This document shows positions 1-10,718 of a DNA stretch of 64,000 bases, piece after piece (the stretch's first letter is position 1; each line of letters begins with the position of its first letter). This DNA is from Fusarium oxysporum f. sp. lycopersici 4287 (lineage: Eukaryota; Ascomycota; Sordariomycetes; Hypocreales; Nectriaceae): the NCBI RefSeq assembly GCF_000149955.1, contig NC_030992.1:837073-901072 (forward strand), in the 5' to 3' direction. The notes below the pieces were generated by a model, which saw only the letters and a list, made by a program, of their open reading frames with translations, had not been told where the DNA came from and did no database searches. The translations under genes and the position numbers were made by a program.

Positions 1-2
1 AA

Positions 3-1001
3 GCTCTCTGGTTGCGGGAGGTCCAGCTGGTGTTTCATCCATTTGCCAGGGTCGCGTCTGCTGCCGCGACATCTCGTTCAACTTCCGTTGCATCTTCATC
101 AACGACGTCTTCGACTACAAGCTCATCCATCTCAACTACATGGTCCACCTCTAGCACGACATCACGGGCCAGCTCCACGACTACGACTAGCTCTAGCACT
201 TCAACCACCAGCAGTTCCACAACCTCAAGGGCCTCCTCAACCACTACAAGTACTACGAGCACCACCTCAACAACAATCAAGCCAACAGCTACAGGCCCTT
301 CAATCTCCGACACAGTGGGAACGTGGGCTTTCCAAGGCTGCTGGACAGAAGGCTTCCTCATCCGCGCCCTCAACTCCAAGGCCACCGCCAGCGATGACAT
401 GACCCTCGAAAGCTGCGCCAGCTTCTGCAGCGGCTTCACTTACTTCGGTACTGAGAACAGTAGAGAGTGTTACTGTGGCAATCAGCTCAATTTCGGAAGT
501 ATTCAGGCTCTCAATCAAAAGGACTGCTCTGCTACCTGCGCAGGAGACAAGACAGACTATTGTGGTGGCACGCTTCGCTTACAGCTTTACAAAGCTGGTG
601 CTAAGCCTACAACTACACCATCTGTGGACCAGGGGAACAAGAACTTCACGAGCTACTCATGTGTTTCGGAGCCTTTCCTTGGTCGTTTACTTCCTCAACT
701 TGTCATGAGCGACGGCAATTCCATGACAATTGATACGTGTCTCGAGAAGTGTTGGATGTACAAATACGCAGGTGTCGAGAACGGTCGCGAATGTTGGTGC
801 GGCAACAACATCAATTGGCAGGGTCTTCTACCTAACTTTGGTCAGGGCAAGAATGTCTCTATGACGGACTGCAACATTGGCTGTCCTGGAAACAATCTTG
901 CGTACTGTGGTGGTTTGGCGAGGATGAATCTGTATATTAACAAGTCCTCGGCTTTGGCATTTTTGAAGAAGCATAAGAGACGGCATGCGAAAGGACTCTG
1001 A
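3..1001 (+). CDS. WSC-domain extracellular protein, 5' truncated by window
   Basis: The frame is open from the left edge, so the true start and signal peptide lie outside the window. The first ~90 residues visible are a Ser/Thr-rich, mucin-like stretch expected to be heavily O-glycosylated. Two WSC-type carbohydrate-binding modules follow, at about residues 103-195 and 215-312, each with the family's pattern of cysteines (GCWTEG, ECYCGNQ and DYCGG in the first; ECWCGNN and AYCGG in the second). No C-terminal membrane helix is visible: the protein ends in a basic tail (KKHKRRHAKGL). WSC modules occur in wall-stress sensors and in secreted fungal glycoside-binding enzymes. The missing TM segment favours a secreted or wall-associated protein over a Wsc1-type sensor. 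An upstream catalytic domain cannot be excluded. Confidence 0.85.
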   Translation, partial: ALWLREVQLVFHPFARVASAAATSRSTSVASSSTTSSTTSSSISTTWSTSSTTSRASSTTTTSSSTSTTSSSTTSRASSTTTSTTSTTSTTIKPTATGPSISDTVGTWAFQGCWTEGFLIRALNSKATASDDMTLESCASFCSGFTYFGTENSRECYCGNQLNFGSIQALNQKDCSATCAGDKTDYCGGTLRLQLYKAGAKPTTTPSVDQGNKNFTSYSCVSEPFLGRLLPQLVMSDGNSMTIDTCLEKCWMYKYAGVENGRECWCGNNINWQGLLPNFGQGKNVSMTDCNIGCPGNNLAYCGGLARMNLYINKSSALAFLKKHKRRHAKGL

Positions 1002-1192
1002 GGTGGACACGGGGTGAGTTTTTGGTGTTGGAGTTCACTTCATATAGACAATAGCCTGCATATATCTACATTCGTTACGAACTTTCTTCTATTTTGAGAT
1101 GTGATATGTATTCAATTGAAAGCCCGCTATGCCATGGGCTTAAGTCAAGGGGCTATATAGGCGTGAAGTTCCTCAGCAGTGACGGGTGAAGT

Positions 1193-1915
1193 CTAAGGAA
1201 ATGAAAACTCAAGTCCCTCATCTTCAACGGCTTCCCTAACACCCTCTATCATATCTGAACTTTTATGACATGCCCATAATAATGACTGTACTCTTTCTCC
1301 AGATCAATCTCACTCATGCGCCCATCGAGCAAAGATGTAAACGTGAAGTCACGACAGTCACGCACTTCCGACAATAAACTCATGATCTTTCGCCCTATCG
1401 TCTATCCTCTTGAAACATTCATGAATAACCTCCCTTCCCTTGGCACGAATCTTATCATGGGCAGTAACATCGTCACTGAACCGCCCAGGAGCCAGCCAAG
1501 CTCCATATCCAAGGCCGTGCAGTGTGCCAGATAGGAAGACAAGCCACTCCAAAACCTTAGCTTGTTGAATGGATCCAATGCCGAAGAGGTTTTCTTTGGA
1601 GAGAAGCGAGTTCATGTAACTCAGAATAGCGGGCATCTCAGTAATGACTTCGTTATCGACAGTCAGAGCAGGTACGTATCCTCTTGGGTGAATAGATCGA
1701 TAATGAGCGTTACTGAAGCTTCCGTCAGCTGCTTCGAGCCCGTCGGGTCCGAACTTTAGTCGAACTGCGGTAAAAGGGATCTTGTAGTGACGAAGAATCG
1801 CGTGAGGAATAAGAGAGCAGGATCCATTTGCTCGATAGAGTGTTAAGGTAGGCATGTTGACATATTCTGTGGTAGATCCCATATTTGCTTTGTGAGTAGA
1901 TAGGCTATACTTCAA
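1193..1915 (-). pseudogene. Glutathione S-transferase-like gene with disrupted 3' half
   Basis: The 5' part reads as an ordinary fungal GST. A thioredoxin-like N-terminal domain starts at MPTLTLYRANGSCSLIPH (probable start at 1855; an upstream ATG lies at 1915). It carries the family's VPALTVDNEVITEMPAILSY segment, followed by the start of the alpha-helical C-terminal domain. The frame stops at 1358 after FIVGSA, about 40-50 residues short of the family length. Beyond the stop, GST-like coding sense continues in two other frames: FTSLLDGRMSEIDLEKEY at about 1340-1265, then MIEGVREAVEDEGLEF ending in a stop at 1193. I found no canonical intron that joins the three pieces. Two frameshifts are the simplest reading; a sequencing error or an unusual splice is the alternative. 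Confidence 0.6.
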
Positions 1916-2318
1916 TTACGGTGCGTATAGTGTTGTATTGTAGGGTCTTAAATATCATCGCAGCTAACGTTACGATACTTGGCAGTCTGTTTTCTCAACG
2001 TCATAGCAACGCCTTCGGGTCAATACCAAGACGAGCTGACAAATGCCAATGTCTGTAGGATCGTTTCCCATGTAAATTCACCTTCCTCCCCGACTGGTAC
2101 CTTTTTTTTCTTTCGCCGATTCTCAAATCTGGTGCATTGCATGTCTCACCTCTACACATTAATCAAGACCATACACAAGCTCACCGTTTCACCAGCAGCA
2201 TAACCTAGAGCAAGCTCCAAAGTCAAGATGAATCTATTGAATTCTACTTCCAAAATGCAAGGGTATCAATAATCTCTAGCGTCCAGCGCTAAGAGAATTC
2301 AAAATCGGCGCAACTTCA
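1916..2318. other. Intergenic, no gene seen
   Basis: This is the region between the start of the GST-like gene and the stop of the downstream regulator. It contains a T-rich run near 2100, and only short chance reading frames were seen. Confidence 0.6.
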
Positions 2319-4721
2319 TCACTCATCTCCCATCTCCGTCTCCCCAACGGCAAAAAGCGCGTTAAACCTCGCCATCCAGCCCTCTGAAACACATCTACAC
2401 AGCGGAATGTTATTCATCCCCGCAGTACCCTCCGCCTGAATCCAAGTTTCTAGCCTCGCTGTGTTCTGTAAATCCAACGGATCATCGCCGATGTTTATGT
2501 GATTTATTGTCGGCACGCAGGAACATGCTGCTTCGGAGAACATTAGCCATGCCCATACTACCAATGCGCTCATCGAAACGGCGAGATAGGACGTTGGATC
2601 GATGCTTTGGGTTTGGGGCTCGTTTGCTTGGAGATCTGATTCACATTGACGAAGAACTGCCAGGGCGTGGAGGAGAGCTCTTCGGCTTTCAGGTGTTTTG
2701 GCCCAGATGTTTAGCTGGGTGTGGAGTTTCTGCAATCTCGGACGAACACCAGCTTCATGGTCCGGAGATACGGTGGAGGCCATGGCTACTGAGTTGATCA
2801 TCCGGGGATCAGCGTAAAGCTGAAGACCTTGTAGATGATACGTCATCAAACACTCTGAAATCAAGCACTTGATATTTGACATCGCCAAAGCTTTGGCCCT
2901 CACTGGGTCCTCATCATAATCACCGATGTAAGCAGTAAAAGGAAACTCTCCAACTTCAGCAGCGTGGAAACACTGGTGTTTTAGTCTTTCAATATCAGCT
3001 TTCCACGCCTCAAGCTGCCACGCGAGCGACGAAGTGCAATTCTGCGTTGATCGGCCCGCTTCTGTACTCCGACGAACAATTTGAGTTTGATTCCAAATTG
3101 CAGGTAGTAAGCCACACAGGGCGAGGTGAATGTCTTCGAAGAGGAGAAGAGGTTTTGCTGGGGTGTTGGGGTTGGCGATGACTTCTGAGAGTTTGAAATT
3201 TGAGCGGTCTGTTGGTTCAAGGGTGATGCGTTTGAAAAAGATGTTTAGGCCGTAGGCGTTCCATAGGGAGTAAGTTGCTGGCATTGTGAGATCGATTTCT
3301 TCTCGGAATAATGTTGGGGCTTGAAAGCGGGCTATTGAGAGGTAGGTGTCGATTTTGAAGAGAGAAACAATGAGTCTACATATATCAGTATCGCATCAAT
3401 GGAGGAGACAAAAAACTTACCGCTTCCATCGATCTCGCATAGTCATGAGCCATGGGACAAAGGTTCCCGGATAGTGAACGCGTTGCTGCTCGGCTGCGTT
3501 GTCGCTGTTGAAAAACTCTGCTTCTCTAAGAGCTACAACGAAGGTGCCTCGTAATAAAGATGCTTTAGAGACTAATTTCTCGTTCTAAAATTGAGGTCAG
3601 CAGGTACACAGTGACGGTATGAAGGTTACCTACACCATGATAAAAAGCAAAGATGATGTTCATGAGGATGGCTTGATATGTTTCAAAAGGCCACGGTTCA
3701 TCATATTCGTGTCGAGATCTGGGGTTCGCCTAAAGCCTTGTTAATTTGGGAACATTTGTCAGGCTAAATGACTTACGATCCAATCAGAGAACGCACTCAT
3801 CAACGACTCGTGCAGTTGTAAAACTACATCCTCAAACTCATCGGGATTTCTTAGCCAGCAGCTTATCATAGCTATTGACACAGCTACTAGTAGAGAAGTA
3901 TCCATAGTGACGTAGGAAGGTCCATGGAGAATAGGCCATGTATCATGAAACCTCCCAAAGTACTCTTTTGAATTTCCTTCGATCCAATTTTTGTCAAGTG
4001 CAGGTATTGGTGTATCCTCACCAATCGGAATCTCTCCAGTTCGAACATGATTAGCGATTCGTTTGAAACCCGCTTTGATTTCGTCATTCGGTGAGATTTG
4101 CGGTGTTCCTGGTGTGAGATTCTGTATGAGGGACGGTGAAGTAAAGCCATTGGCTACCGCTCTAGGATCTGCAGTATCCTCGCTTGGACTCTTACTCCCG
4201 CTGCTACTCTTGGACGCATGTTTATAAGTGCAGTTAATTCCCCTCTTGACACATAGAGTACACCTTGTACCGCCGTCACACTTTGTCTTGTTCGCATGAC
4301 ACGCATCGCAAGCTCTTCCTCTTCTTGGATCAGGAGCCGTAGGCATGTCATGCCGTGTCAGGTGACGCCGCAACAAGTCACTATAAAAGCAAATTAACAC
4401 TGTAACTGGGAGAATACGGGGGAAGAATACGAGACATGTACTAACTTGCGTGTGAAGGATCGTTGACAAATCGGGCAAACGAAATTGCGCTCTCCATGGG
4501 TCGCTTGATGGCGTCTAAGGTGTTCCTTTCTGATAAAGCTCTTCCCACAGTGGCATGTATGTCGACTGGGCGTTGGTTCAGCACTATCAGCGGAGGATCT
4601 GATACATCATTTCACTACTGTTAGTCATGGTACAACAGAGAAAATCCACTCGGTGATCCCACCTGTGGCTGGCCGTTACATACCTTCTATCACGATCACG
4701 ATCACTGTGGGATATCTCCAT
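2319..4721 (-). CDS. Transcription factor with two C2H2 fingers, a Zn2Cys6 cluster and a fungal-TF domain
   Basis: Six exons can be joined in frame: 4721-4684, 4598-4446, 4380-3777, 3729-3634, 3584-3421 and 3375-2319, giving 703 residues. Introns have GTATGT, GTTAGT or GTAAGT donors. Residues 28-47 and 54-74 form two C2H2 fingers ([16 protein letters not shown], then [17 protein letters not shown]). Residues 88-114 form a Gal4-type binuclear cluster ([11 protein letters not shown] ... CTLC). The long remainder is the fungal-specific transcription factor middle region. This double-zinc architecture is known in ascomycete regulators and implies nuclear DNA binding. The gene is divergent from the NmrA-like reductase at 5602, with a shared promoter full of one repeated heptamer, so co-regulation or autoregulation is plausible. 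The target pathway is unknown. Confidence 0.85.
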
Positions 4722-5306
4722 GGTGGATTATGATTGCTTTGATTTGATATGAGGGTATCGAACCGAGTGGGATTGCAAGCAAAAACTCGGTGTATTATTT
4801 ATCGAATAGTTTGACTGGAAAAAAACTGAAGCCGATGCACTGTTACGTATGCCTTGCATTGGGGCATCCCTTGAAGCTGACTTGGTAATCGTGAGTGAGA
4901 TTGCGATGGTGAAGTGGGATATCTCAGCNNNNNNNNNNNNNNNNNNNNNNNNNNNNNNNNNNNNNNNNNNNNNNNNNNNNNNNNNNNNNNNNNNNNNNNN
5001 NNNNNNNNNNNNNNNNNNNNNNNNNNNNNNNNNNNNNNNNNNATAGATTTGACCAGTCAGAGCGTTACATGCACAATTAAGGTTTTAATGGGACCCGCGG
5101 ATAGATCCATTATCCCACTCGGCTCATCTCATCCCACTTCAGTCTATCCCACCTCCAATTAAATTACCCATCCAGCTGAAAGCCACAAGCACAGCCATCT
5201 GTGGCGGTCGAGAATGAAGAAGAAGAGCACTGTAAGTTGGGGGCCAAGTTCAAAATGCCGTAGACATATTCCGGGGGAATCCTTTGCTCATGTAATGGGG
5301 TGGGAT
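4656..5306. promoter_or_regulatory. Cluster of eight GTGGGAT/ATCCCAC motifs between divergent genes
   Basis: Exact copies lie at 4656-4662 (-), 4707-4713 (+), 4767-4773 (+), 4914-4920 (+), 5112-5118 (-), 5131-5137 (-), 5146-5152 (-) and 5300-5306 (+). Several are extended: CCGAGTGGGAT at 4763-4773 and its reverse complement at 5112-5122, and GTGGGATATCTC at both 4707 and 4914. An assembly gap of 114 N interrupts the array. A random heptamer would be expected about 0.1 times on both strands in this length. The position, between a zinc-finger regulator and a divergent reductase gene, suggests binding sites. That is inference. Confidence 0.6.
4929..5042. other. Assembly gap (114 N)
   Basis: This is a run of 114 undetermined bases inside the divergent promoter. 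The flanks carry the same GTGGGAT motif, so a repeat-rich sequence may have collapsed or failed to assemble. Confidence 0.99.
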
Positions 5307-5601
5307 GCAACCTTTTTGGGTTGACAGCCTTATGATCGCCAATCTTCCGAATCTTCTATGTTAACTAAGCGGAGCTTCGATGGCGTCTATAGTACGACTA
5401 ATGGTATGATTAAGCGTTGCAACTGTGTCAATGACGCCAAACATGTCGACAATTGTTGATTTCAGGAACATATATAGATAGATCCATTCTCCTTCAATTG
5501 CCATCCATTCCATCCATCCATCAATCATCCACTCAAACAATAATCACCTTCACTACTTCAATAACTTCAATCAACCAATTACATATTACACTCACATAAC
5601 A

Positions 5602-6501
5602 ATGTCTGCCTACAAAAACATCGCTGTCGCTGGTGCCGCCGGTGATCTCGGCTCCGCAGTCTTCAAGGTTCTCATCGACTCCAACAAATTCAACCTCACA
5701 GTCCTAACTCGCGCCGGATCAACCTCCAAATTCCCCTCCGGCATCAAAGTAATCCAAGTCGACTACGAGTCCCTCGACTCTCTCACCTCCGCTCTCCAAG
5801 GCCAAGATGCCGTCGTCTCAACCCTCGGCAGTCTCGCCATTCCCAGCCAATCACTCCTCATCGACGCCGCAGTAGCCGCTGGTGTCAAGCGCTTCCTCCC
5901 TTCTGAGTTTGGCTCAAACCTTGTTATCCCCAGCGTTCGCAAGCTTCCTGTTTTCAAGACAAAGGTTGATATCGAGGATAAGCTTACTGCTCTTGCGAAT
6001 GAGGGCAAGATTAGCTATACTTTTGTTTATAACTCTGCTTTCCTCGACTGGGGCTTGAACCATGGCTTGTTCCTTGATTTCAAGAAGGCCGAGGCTACAC
6101 TCTGGGATGGAGGTAACACTGAGTTCAGCACAACTACTCTTGCTAGTGTTGGTCAAGCTGTTGTTGGTGTTCTGACACATCCTGCGGAGACAAAGGATCG
6201 CGTTGTTTATATCCAGGATACCGTCATCTCTCAGAAGAAGCTCCTCGACATTGCCAAGGAGCTCAACCCCAACAAGCAGTGGACTGTCAAGGAGGCTAAG
6301 ATCGACGACGCGACTGCTGCTTCTGATGCCAATATCGCAAAGGGTATCATTGACTGGCCTACTCTCGCTGCCTACCTGTACAGGGCTATCTTTGACCCCT
6401 CTAGTGTTCCCAAGTTCCCCAAGCTTGATAATGAGTTGCTTGGAGTCAAGGGTGTTACCGACGAGCAGGTCAAGGAACTTGTCAAGCCTTTTGTTCAGTA
6501 G
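5602..6501 (+). CDS. NmrA-like / isoflavone-reductase family NAD(P)-binding protein
   Basis: A single exon encodes 299 residues. The N-terminus has the Rossmann signature GAAGDLG at residues 11-17 after a beta strand (KNIAVA). It is followed by the family's VVSTLG and KRFLPSEFGSN segments and the VFKTKVDIEDKL helix that carries the lysine of PCBER/isoflavone-reductase relatives. Members are cytosolic NAD(P)H-dependent reductases of aromatic or secondary metabolites, or NmrA-type redox sensors with no enzymatic role. The substrate cannot be read from sequence. The start is supported by the context ACAATGTC after a long A/C-rich leader. It is divergent from the double-zinc regulator at 4721. 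Confidence 0.9.
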   Translation: MSAYKNIAVAGAAGDLGSAVFKVLIDSNKFNLTVLTRAGSTSKFPSGIKVIQVDYESLDSLTSALQGQDAVVSTLGSLAIPSQSLLIDAAVAAGVKRFLPSEFGSNLVIPSVRKLPVFKTKVDIEDKLTALANEGKISYTFVYNSAFLDWGLNHGLFLDFKKAEATLWDGGNTEFSTTTLASVGQAVVGVLTHPAETKDRVVYIQDTVISQKKLLDIAKELNPNKQWTVKEAKIDDATAASDANIAKGIIDWPTLAAYLYRAIFDPSSVPKFPKLDNELLGVKGVTDEQVKELVKPFVQ

Positions 6502-8402
6502 AGATATATAAAATATTGATAGATAGTTACAATACCAATTATTTCATATTCATTTTTTGTTTGACTGAAGCCTCTCTCTTCACTGTCATACTGATTCTTA
6601 CAAGTTCGATATCAAAATGATTTACATCTACTTCATAGAATTCTGATCTGAATTATTATATCCTCAACTGAATCCACTAATTAATGTTCTTCAAAACTCT
6701 GAGGGCTCTCTCTTCGATATTCCGGACATTAGTTTCGGCAGTATAGAATACAATAGTGTGCAAGAAATTATCCCAGGTCGCATTTGGTGGATGAAAAATG
6801 CATCACTATCTGAGTACAGAGGGTGTTCTAGCAGGTGGCGTTCTCAGGTAATTGACTGCTCGTATAGTTTAATAAATATTAAATGTTCTGGTAAATAAAT
6901 ATCTTGAAGAATTCTTTGTGTGCTTTTAAATCAGTCCTCTATCACCGTGACAGCACCTTCGAATTAGAGCCGAGGAGTGAGTGTTATTGTTCTTTTAGAT
7001 TATGTAGGTAGGCATACATAGAGTCAGGAGTTTTCATACTCGTGAAATCTAGCTTGAGTTGCTAAAAATAGTATCGTATCTTCATGTAATGTTCTCTGAT
7101 TCTTATATCTACTTGGCCATATATATTTCATATCAACTCTGGTCAGCCTTCCTGGCTAGAGTTCCCATGCTGTATCAGTAGTTTGAACTATCTTCATATG
7201 TACTCCTATGAAATTGCAACTTGACATTGTTCCTTTCTATAGCGACCATTCCTCTTGGTATTTAATTCATTATAGAGGTCTTGTCTCAAATTATGCCTTC
7301 CGTCGTCGCGATAGTGATGTATCTCGACGACTTCTTTGGCCTCTCCAGAAGTCAAAATCCAAACGCCTCGGATTATATAGCCAAAGAATAATTCAAAGAG
7401 CAGTTTTATTTATATTAGCACTTTAACATCCATTGCTGTTATCGTCTGCCATCGCGGGGTATCCAAAATCAGAAGTTGCGAGATAGGCGAATCTTGGATT
7501 GCGTGATTCTGATAGGGGTTGCACCATCGACAAGCCGGTTACCTGGAACCTTTTTATAACCGAGCGTAACCCACGAGGCGATCTGTATGGAGTATTCCCC
7601 GCAGACTTTGAGTGCTAAACACGGATTCTTGCCGGTATCTCGGCAATGTTGAGTTTCGGTCATGGATGCATGGTTTGGTGATCGCTAGAAGACAGTGCCT
7701 AAACACGGGAAAGGAAGCAAACGGTTACCACTTTGAGAATTCGGACCGCTAAACTGTGATTGTTTGAAATGGATAATAAGTATTATAACCTTCTGATGAA
7801 TGTGTCTGGTGCTTGGCCATCTTGCATCGTCTCCCGTCTGTCATACACGGAACCGGGATACACCCGATCACGCCCAGAACAATCCAATCGGTAATCCTTC
7901 ATTACCTCCAATCACCATCTCAGGTCCTCTTTAATCATCAAATCTCTCATATCATTCACTGTCGTGCTAATTCCGCACGTAACATCCCTGGGGTTGAGTG
8001 ATTGATAGTCCAAATAACACCATCGCCCCGTGTGGGGATCTCACCCCGACACCGGTCTCTCCCATAATGTTTCTTTGTGAAAAAGCTCGTCACGTCATTG
8101 GAAGAATTGCGGGCATGGGATAACATATCAGAGCGTGATTCGACGAAACGTACATGACGCCATGCGCTATGCTCTTCGGGAGCCTGTTAGGTTACTTGCA
8201 TCCGTTGAAAAGGATCGGATTGCCTTTTTTGTCGAATGGACGGTAGATTATTGAAAAGGTCGTTACCCCTCGTAAACTTTGGATTTATAATTTTCTTTGC
8301 GAAGAAGTACTGTTATCTTAATAAAGGCGTGTTGGCTTGTTGGACTTGGGCCGCCTAATCAGTCTGATATTACATTCAGATATACGGATAGATATCAGCA
8401 CT
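6502..8402. other. Long AT-rich intergenic region
   Basis: About 1.9 kb without a convincing gene. Reading frames here are short, and none shows a recognisable motif or a sensible splice partner. The stretch around 7440-7680 is less AT-rich than its surroundings but carries no domain I recognise. The last few hundred bases presumably hold the promoter of the reductase that begins at 8403. Confidence 0.5.
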
Positions 8403-9838
8403 ATGAGCGCATACCTCTCACTTTCGGCCGAACCGGCTTTCGGAGCACGGATACCACTCTCATTTGTCACAGATTCATCGCAAGAACATCCCGTGTCTCA
8501 GACACCATCAGACTCTCAGCCTCGATATACACCACCTACCGACTTAACATCACAAGATCAAGCAAGCGACTCTGAGACTCAACACCCTATACCATCTTCT
8601 CAGACAGTTCTGTTATTACATGGCTTGCGGCAACCATACCAAATCACCGACGGTCACCCCATCCCCAGCACAAAACACGACCATGAGCTACTAGTTCGCA
8701 CTGATACTATTGGACTGAATCCCATCGACTGGAAGTCACCGTAAGTTCGATCCGCGTGAATGATATGAGTATAGCTACTGACAGAACCTACAGTGACTAC
8801 GGTTTCGCCATCCCAGAGTTACCATACATCTCCGGTCGCGAAGCATCAGGCACCGTCGTCCTCGCTCCCCAAACCCCCTCAAGAATCAAATCTGGTGACA
8901 AAGTAATCGTCATATCAACCGACTACCGCGATCTCCGGAAAGCAACATACCAACAATACGTAGTCGCCTCAGACTTTAACGTCGTGAGAATTCCAAAGGA
9001 AATCACAATCAAGCAAGGCGCTACACTTGGAGTCGCATATGTAGCTGCAGCTCTGTCGCTAGGAATTTGTCTCGGCGTTGATTTTACGTCTGTTCAGGAT
9101 GGTCCTTCCATTCTTAACCTTGTGAGAGAGGTACCTGAAGAGGCACTTCCGGAAGATATTAGGGGAGAGTGCTTGAATAGCATTTTGCCGAATGAGGGTG
9201 CTAAAGCTGGGGATTGGATCGCTATCTGGGGTGGGTCTTCAACCTCAGCTGTTCTCGCCGTTCAACTGGCTCGTCTGGTTGGATTGAAGGTTGCTTTGGT
9301 TGTTGATAACGCAAAGCATGGAGTTCGAATTTCCGAGAATCCTGTTCTTCGACCGGATCTGCTGGTTGACAGCCATGATCCCGAGCGAGCGGTTGCTGTT
9401 CTTCGCGCCAACACGAAAGGAAAACTTCGCTTTGGTATCGACACAAGAGGTAAAGATACAGCTGGGGTTTTACTCCGCGCTCTTGGCCCTGAAGAACTAC
9501 ATCGAAGCGCGGCGAATGTCACTTCACCACCTAGCACTCCGCCCGCTGAGCCTATAGTCCCCGCTCATCTGGTCGGTATGAGTGGACTTCCCAAAACGGG
9601 CCAGTCAGCGGGCGTCATCTTCCATACTATTCCGTTCAAGCTGTATCACGAAGTACCGGAGGTTGGTGAAGTGCTATCGAGATGGTTGGAGAGATTATTG
9701 TCAAGCCGTGCGCTTGTGCCACCGAGAATTATCGATGTTGAGGATGGTCTGCATAACGTGAACAGGGGGCTGGATAGAATGAGGAAGGGGGAGATTAGTG
9801 GAGGGAAACTGGTGGTTGATTTGAAGACGAGCCAATAG
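8403..9838 (+). CDS. Medium-chain reductase (quinone oxidoreductase / enoyl-reductase-like)
   Basis: Two exons, 8403-8740 and 8794-9838, join across a 53-nt intron (GTAAGT ... CTACAG) to give 460 residues. After a Ser/Pro/Gln-rich leader of about 80 residues comes a GroES-like fold (LLVRTDTIGLNPIDWKSP, then YISGREASGTVV). The nucleotide-binding domain carries WIAIWGGSSTSAVLAVQLA and an unusually long insertion (FTSVQDGPSILNLVREVPEE). The cysteines of zinc-dependent alcohol dehydrogenases are absent, so it belongs to the zinc-free NADPH:quinone or trans-enoyl reductase group. Such proteins occur in detoxification and as stand-alone enoyl reductases for polyketides. No polyketide synthase is nearby. 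Confidence 0.85.
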
Positions 9839-10177
9839 ACATATTTCAGCGGTAGACCAAAATTCAAGAAGAGAAGAGTTATCAATATCTACAGCCAAGA
9901 CTGTCGTTGCTTGCCTAAAACTTGGCGTAATGCTGACTCCGCTATTGGCTGCGTATTCCGTATAAGACTGGACTACTCCACGGCAGGACATGGATTTGGC
10001 TCCCAAGCATCAAAGGGTACAGCTAGGTATCCTCTTAAATTATTTGATTGAGCTAGAATATTCTCTTCGACTACATCAAACCTTTTATCCTCCTTCTGCT
10101 TTCCATTTTCACAGCTCTCTAACCAGGATCAAGCTAAATCTATATGCTTTTTCATAACCTCTCATATCAGTCTCATA

Positions 10178-10606
10178 ATGTCTTCAAACAAATCATCACA
10201 AGCTCTTCGAACAGAAGTTTCCAAACTAGCCAGACTATCCAATATTCAAGGTGGTCTGCCGCCTCTTATGAGAGGCCTACCAGTTCTAGCGATCATGGCT
10301 GGAGAGGCTATCGCAAAGACGACCAGCACCACAAACATGATTGAAGAGCGAATGCTTGGAGCGGACGAAGTATTCATACTGCAAAGTCCACAAGAATCAA
10401 CGAGAAGTACAGCTATGAATGATATTGGTCGGCCAGGCGTAAACTTGATGTGCCAGACATGCGGGCAGAAGACGGGCAAGATCCAGAAGGAAGCAATGTT
10501 TGATATTTCAAGGGCCCATAACTCTTTGAAAGCGTATCATCAAATATCTAGGAATGGTGGTTCTGCTCTGATGCCTGAACGAGATATGGAAACCATGCGG
10601 AGGTGA
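10178..10606 (+). CDS. Small hypothetical protein (142 aa)
   Basis: This is an unbroken single-exon frame with a start at CATAATGTC. The product is hydrophilic with one short hydrophobic run (PVLAIMAGEAIA). It has a single CxxC pair (MCQTCGQKTG) at about residues 90-93, which could ligate a metal but is not a known finger. No family is recognised. It lies tail to tail with the alpha/beta hydrolase at 10719, with about 110 bp between the two stops. Spurious coding cannot be excluded. Confidence 0.45.
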   Translation: MSSNKSSQALRTEVSKLARLSNIQGGLPPLMRGLPVLAIMAGEAIAKTTSTTNMIEERMLGADEVFILQSPQESTRSTAMNDIGRPGVNLMCQTCGQKTGKIQKEAMFDISRAHNSLKAYHQISRNGGSALMPERDMETMRR

Positions 10607-10718
10607 AATTTTCAGCTATTCTATTGTACAAAATCTAGTTATTCCACTCTATCACCTCAATCCCAACTCCCAATATTATTTCTTTCTCAACCAACACCTC
10701 CGGTCTCTAGGCAGACCC

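Noticed and set aside
7208..7426. Possible small gene in the 6.5-8.4 kb intergenic region
   Set aside because: It has no start context, no motif and no splice partner, and its composition is like the surrounding AT-rich DNA.
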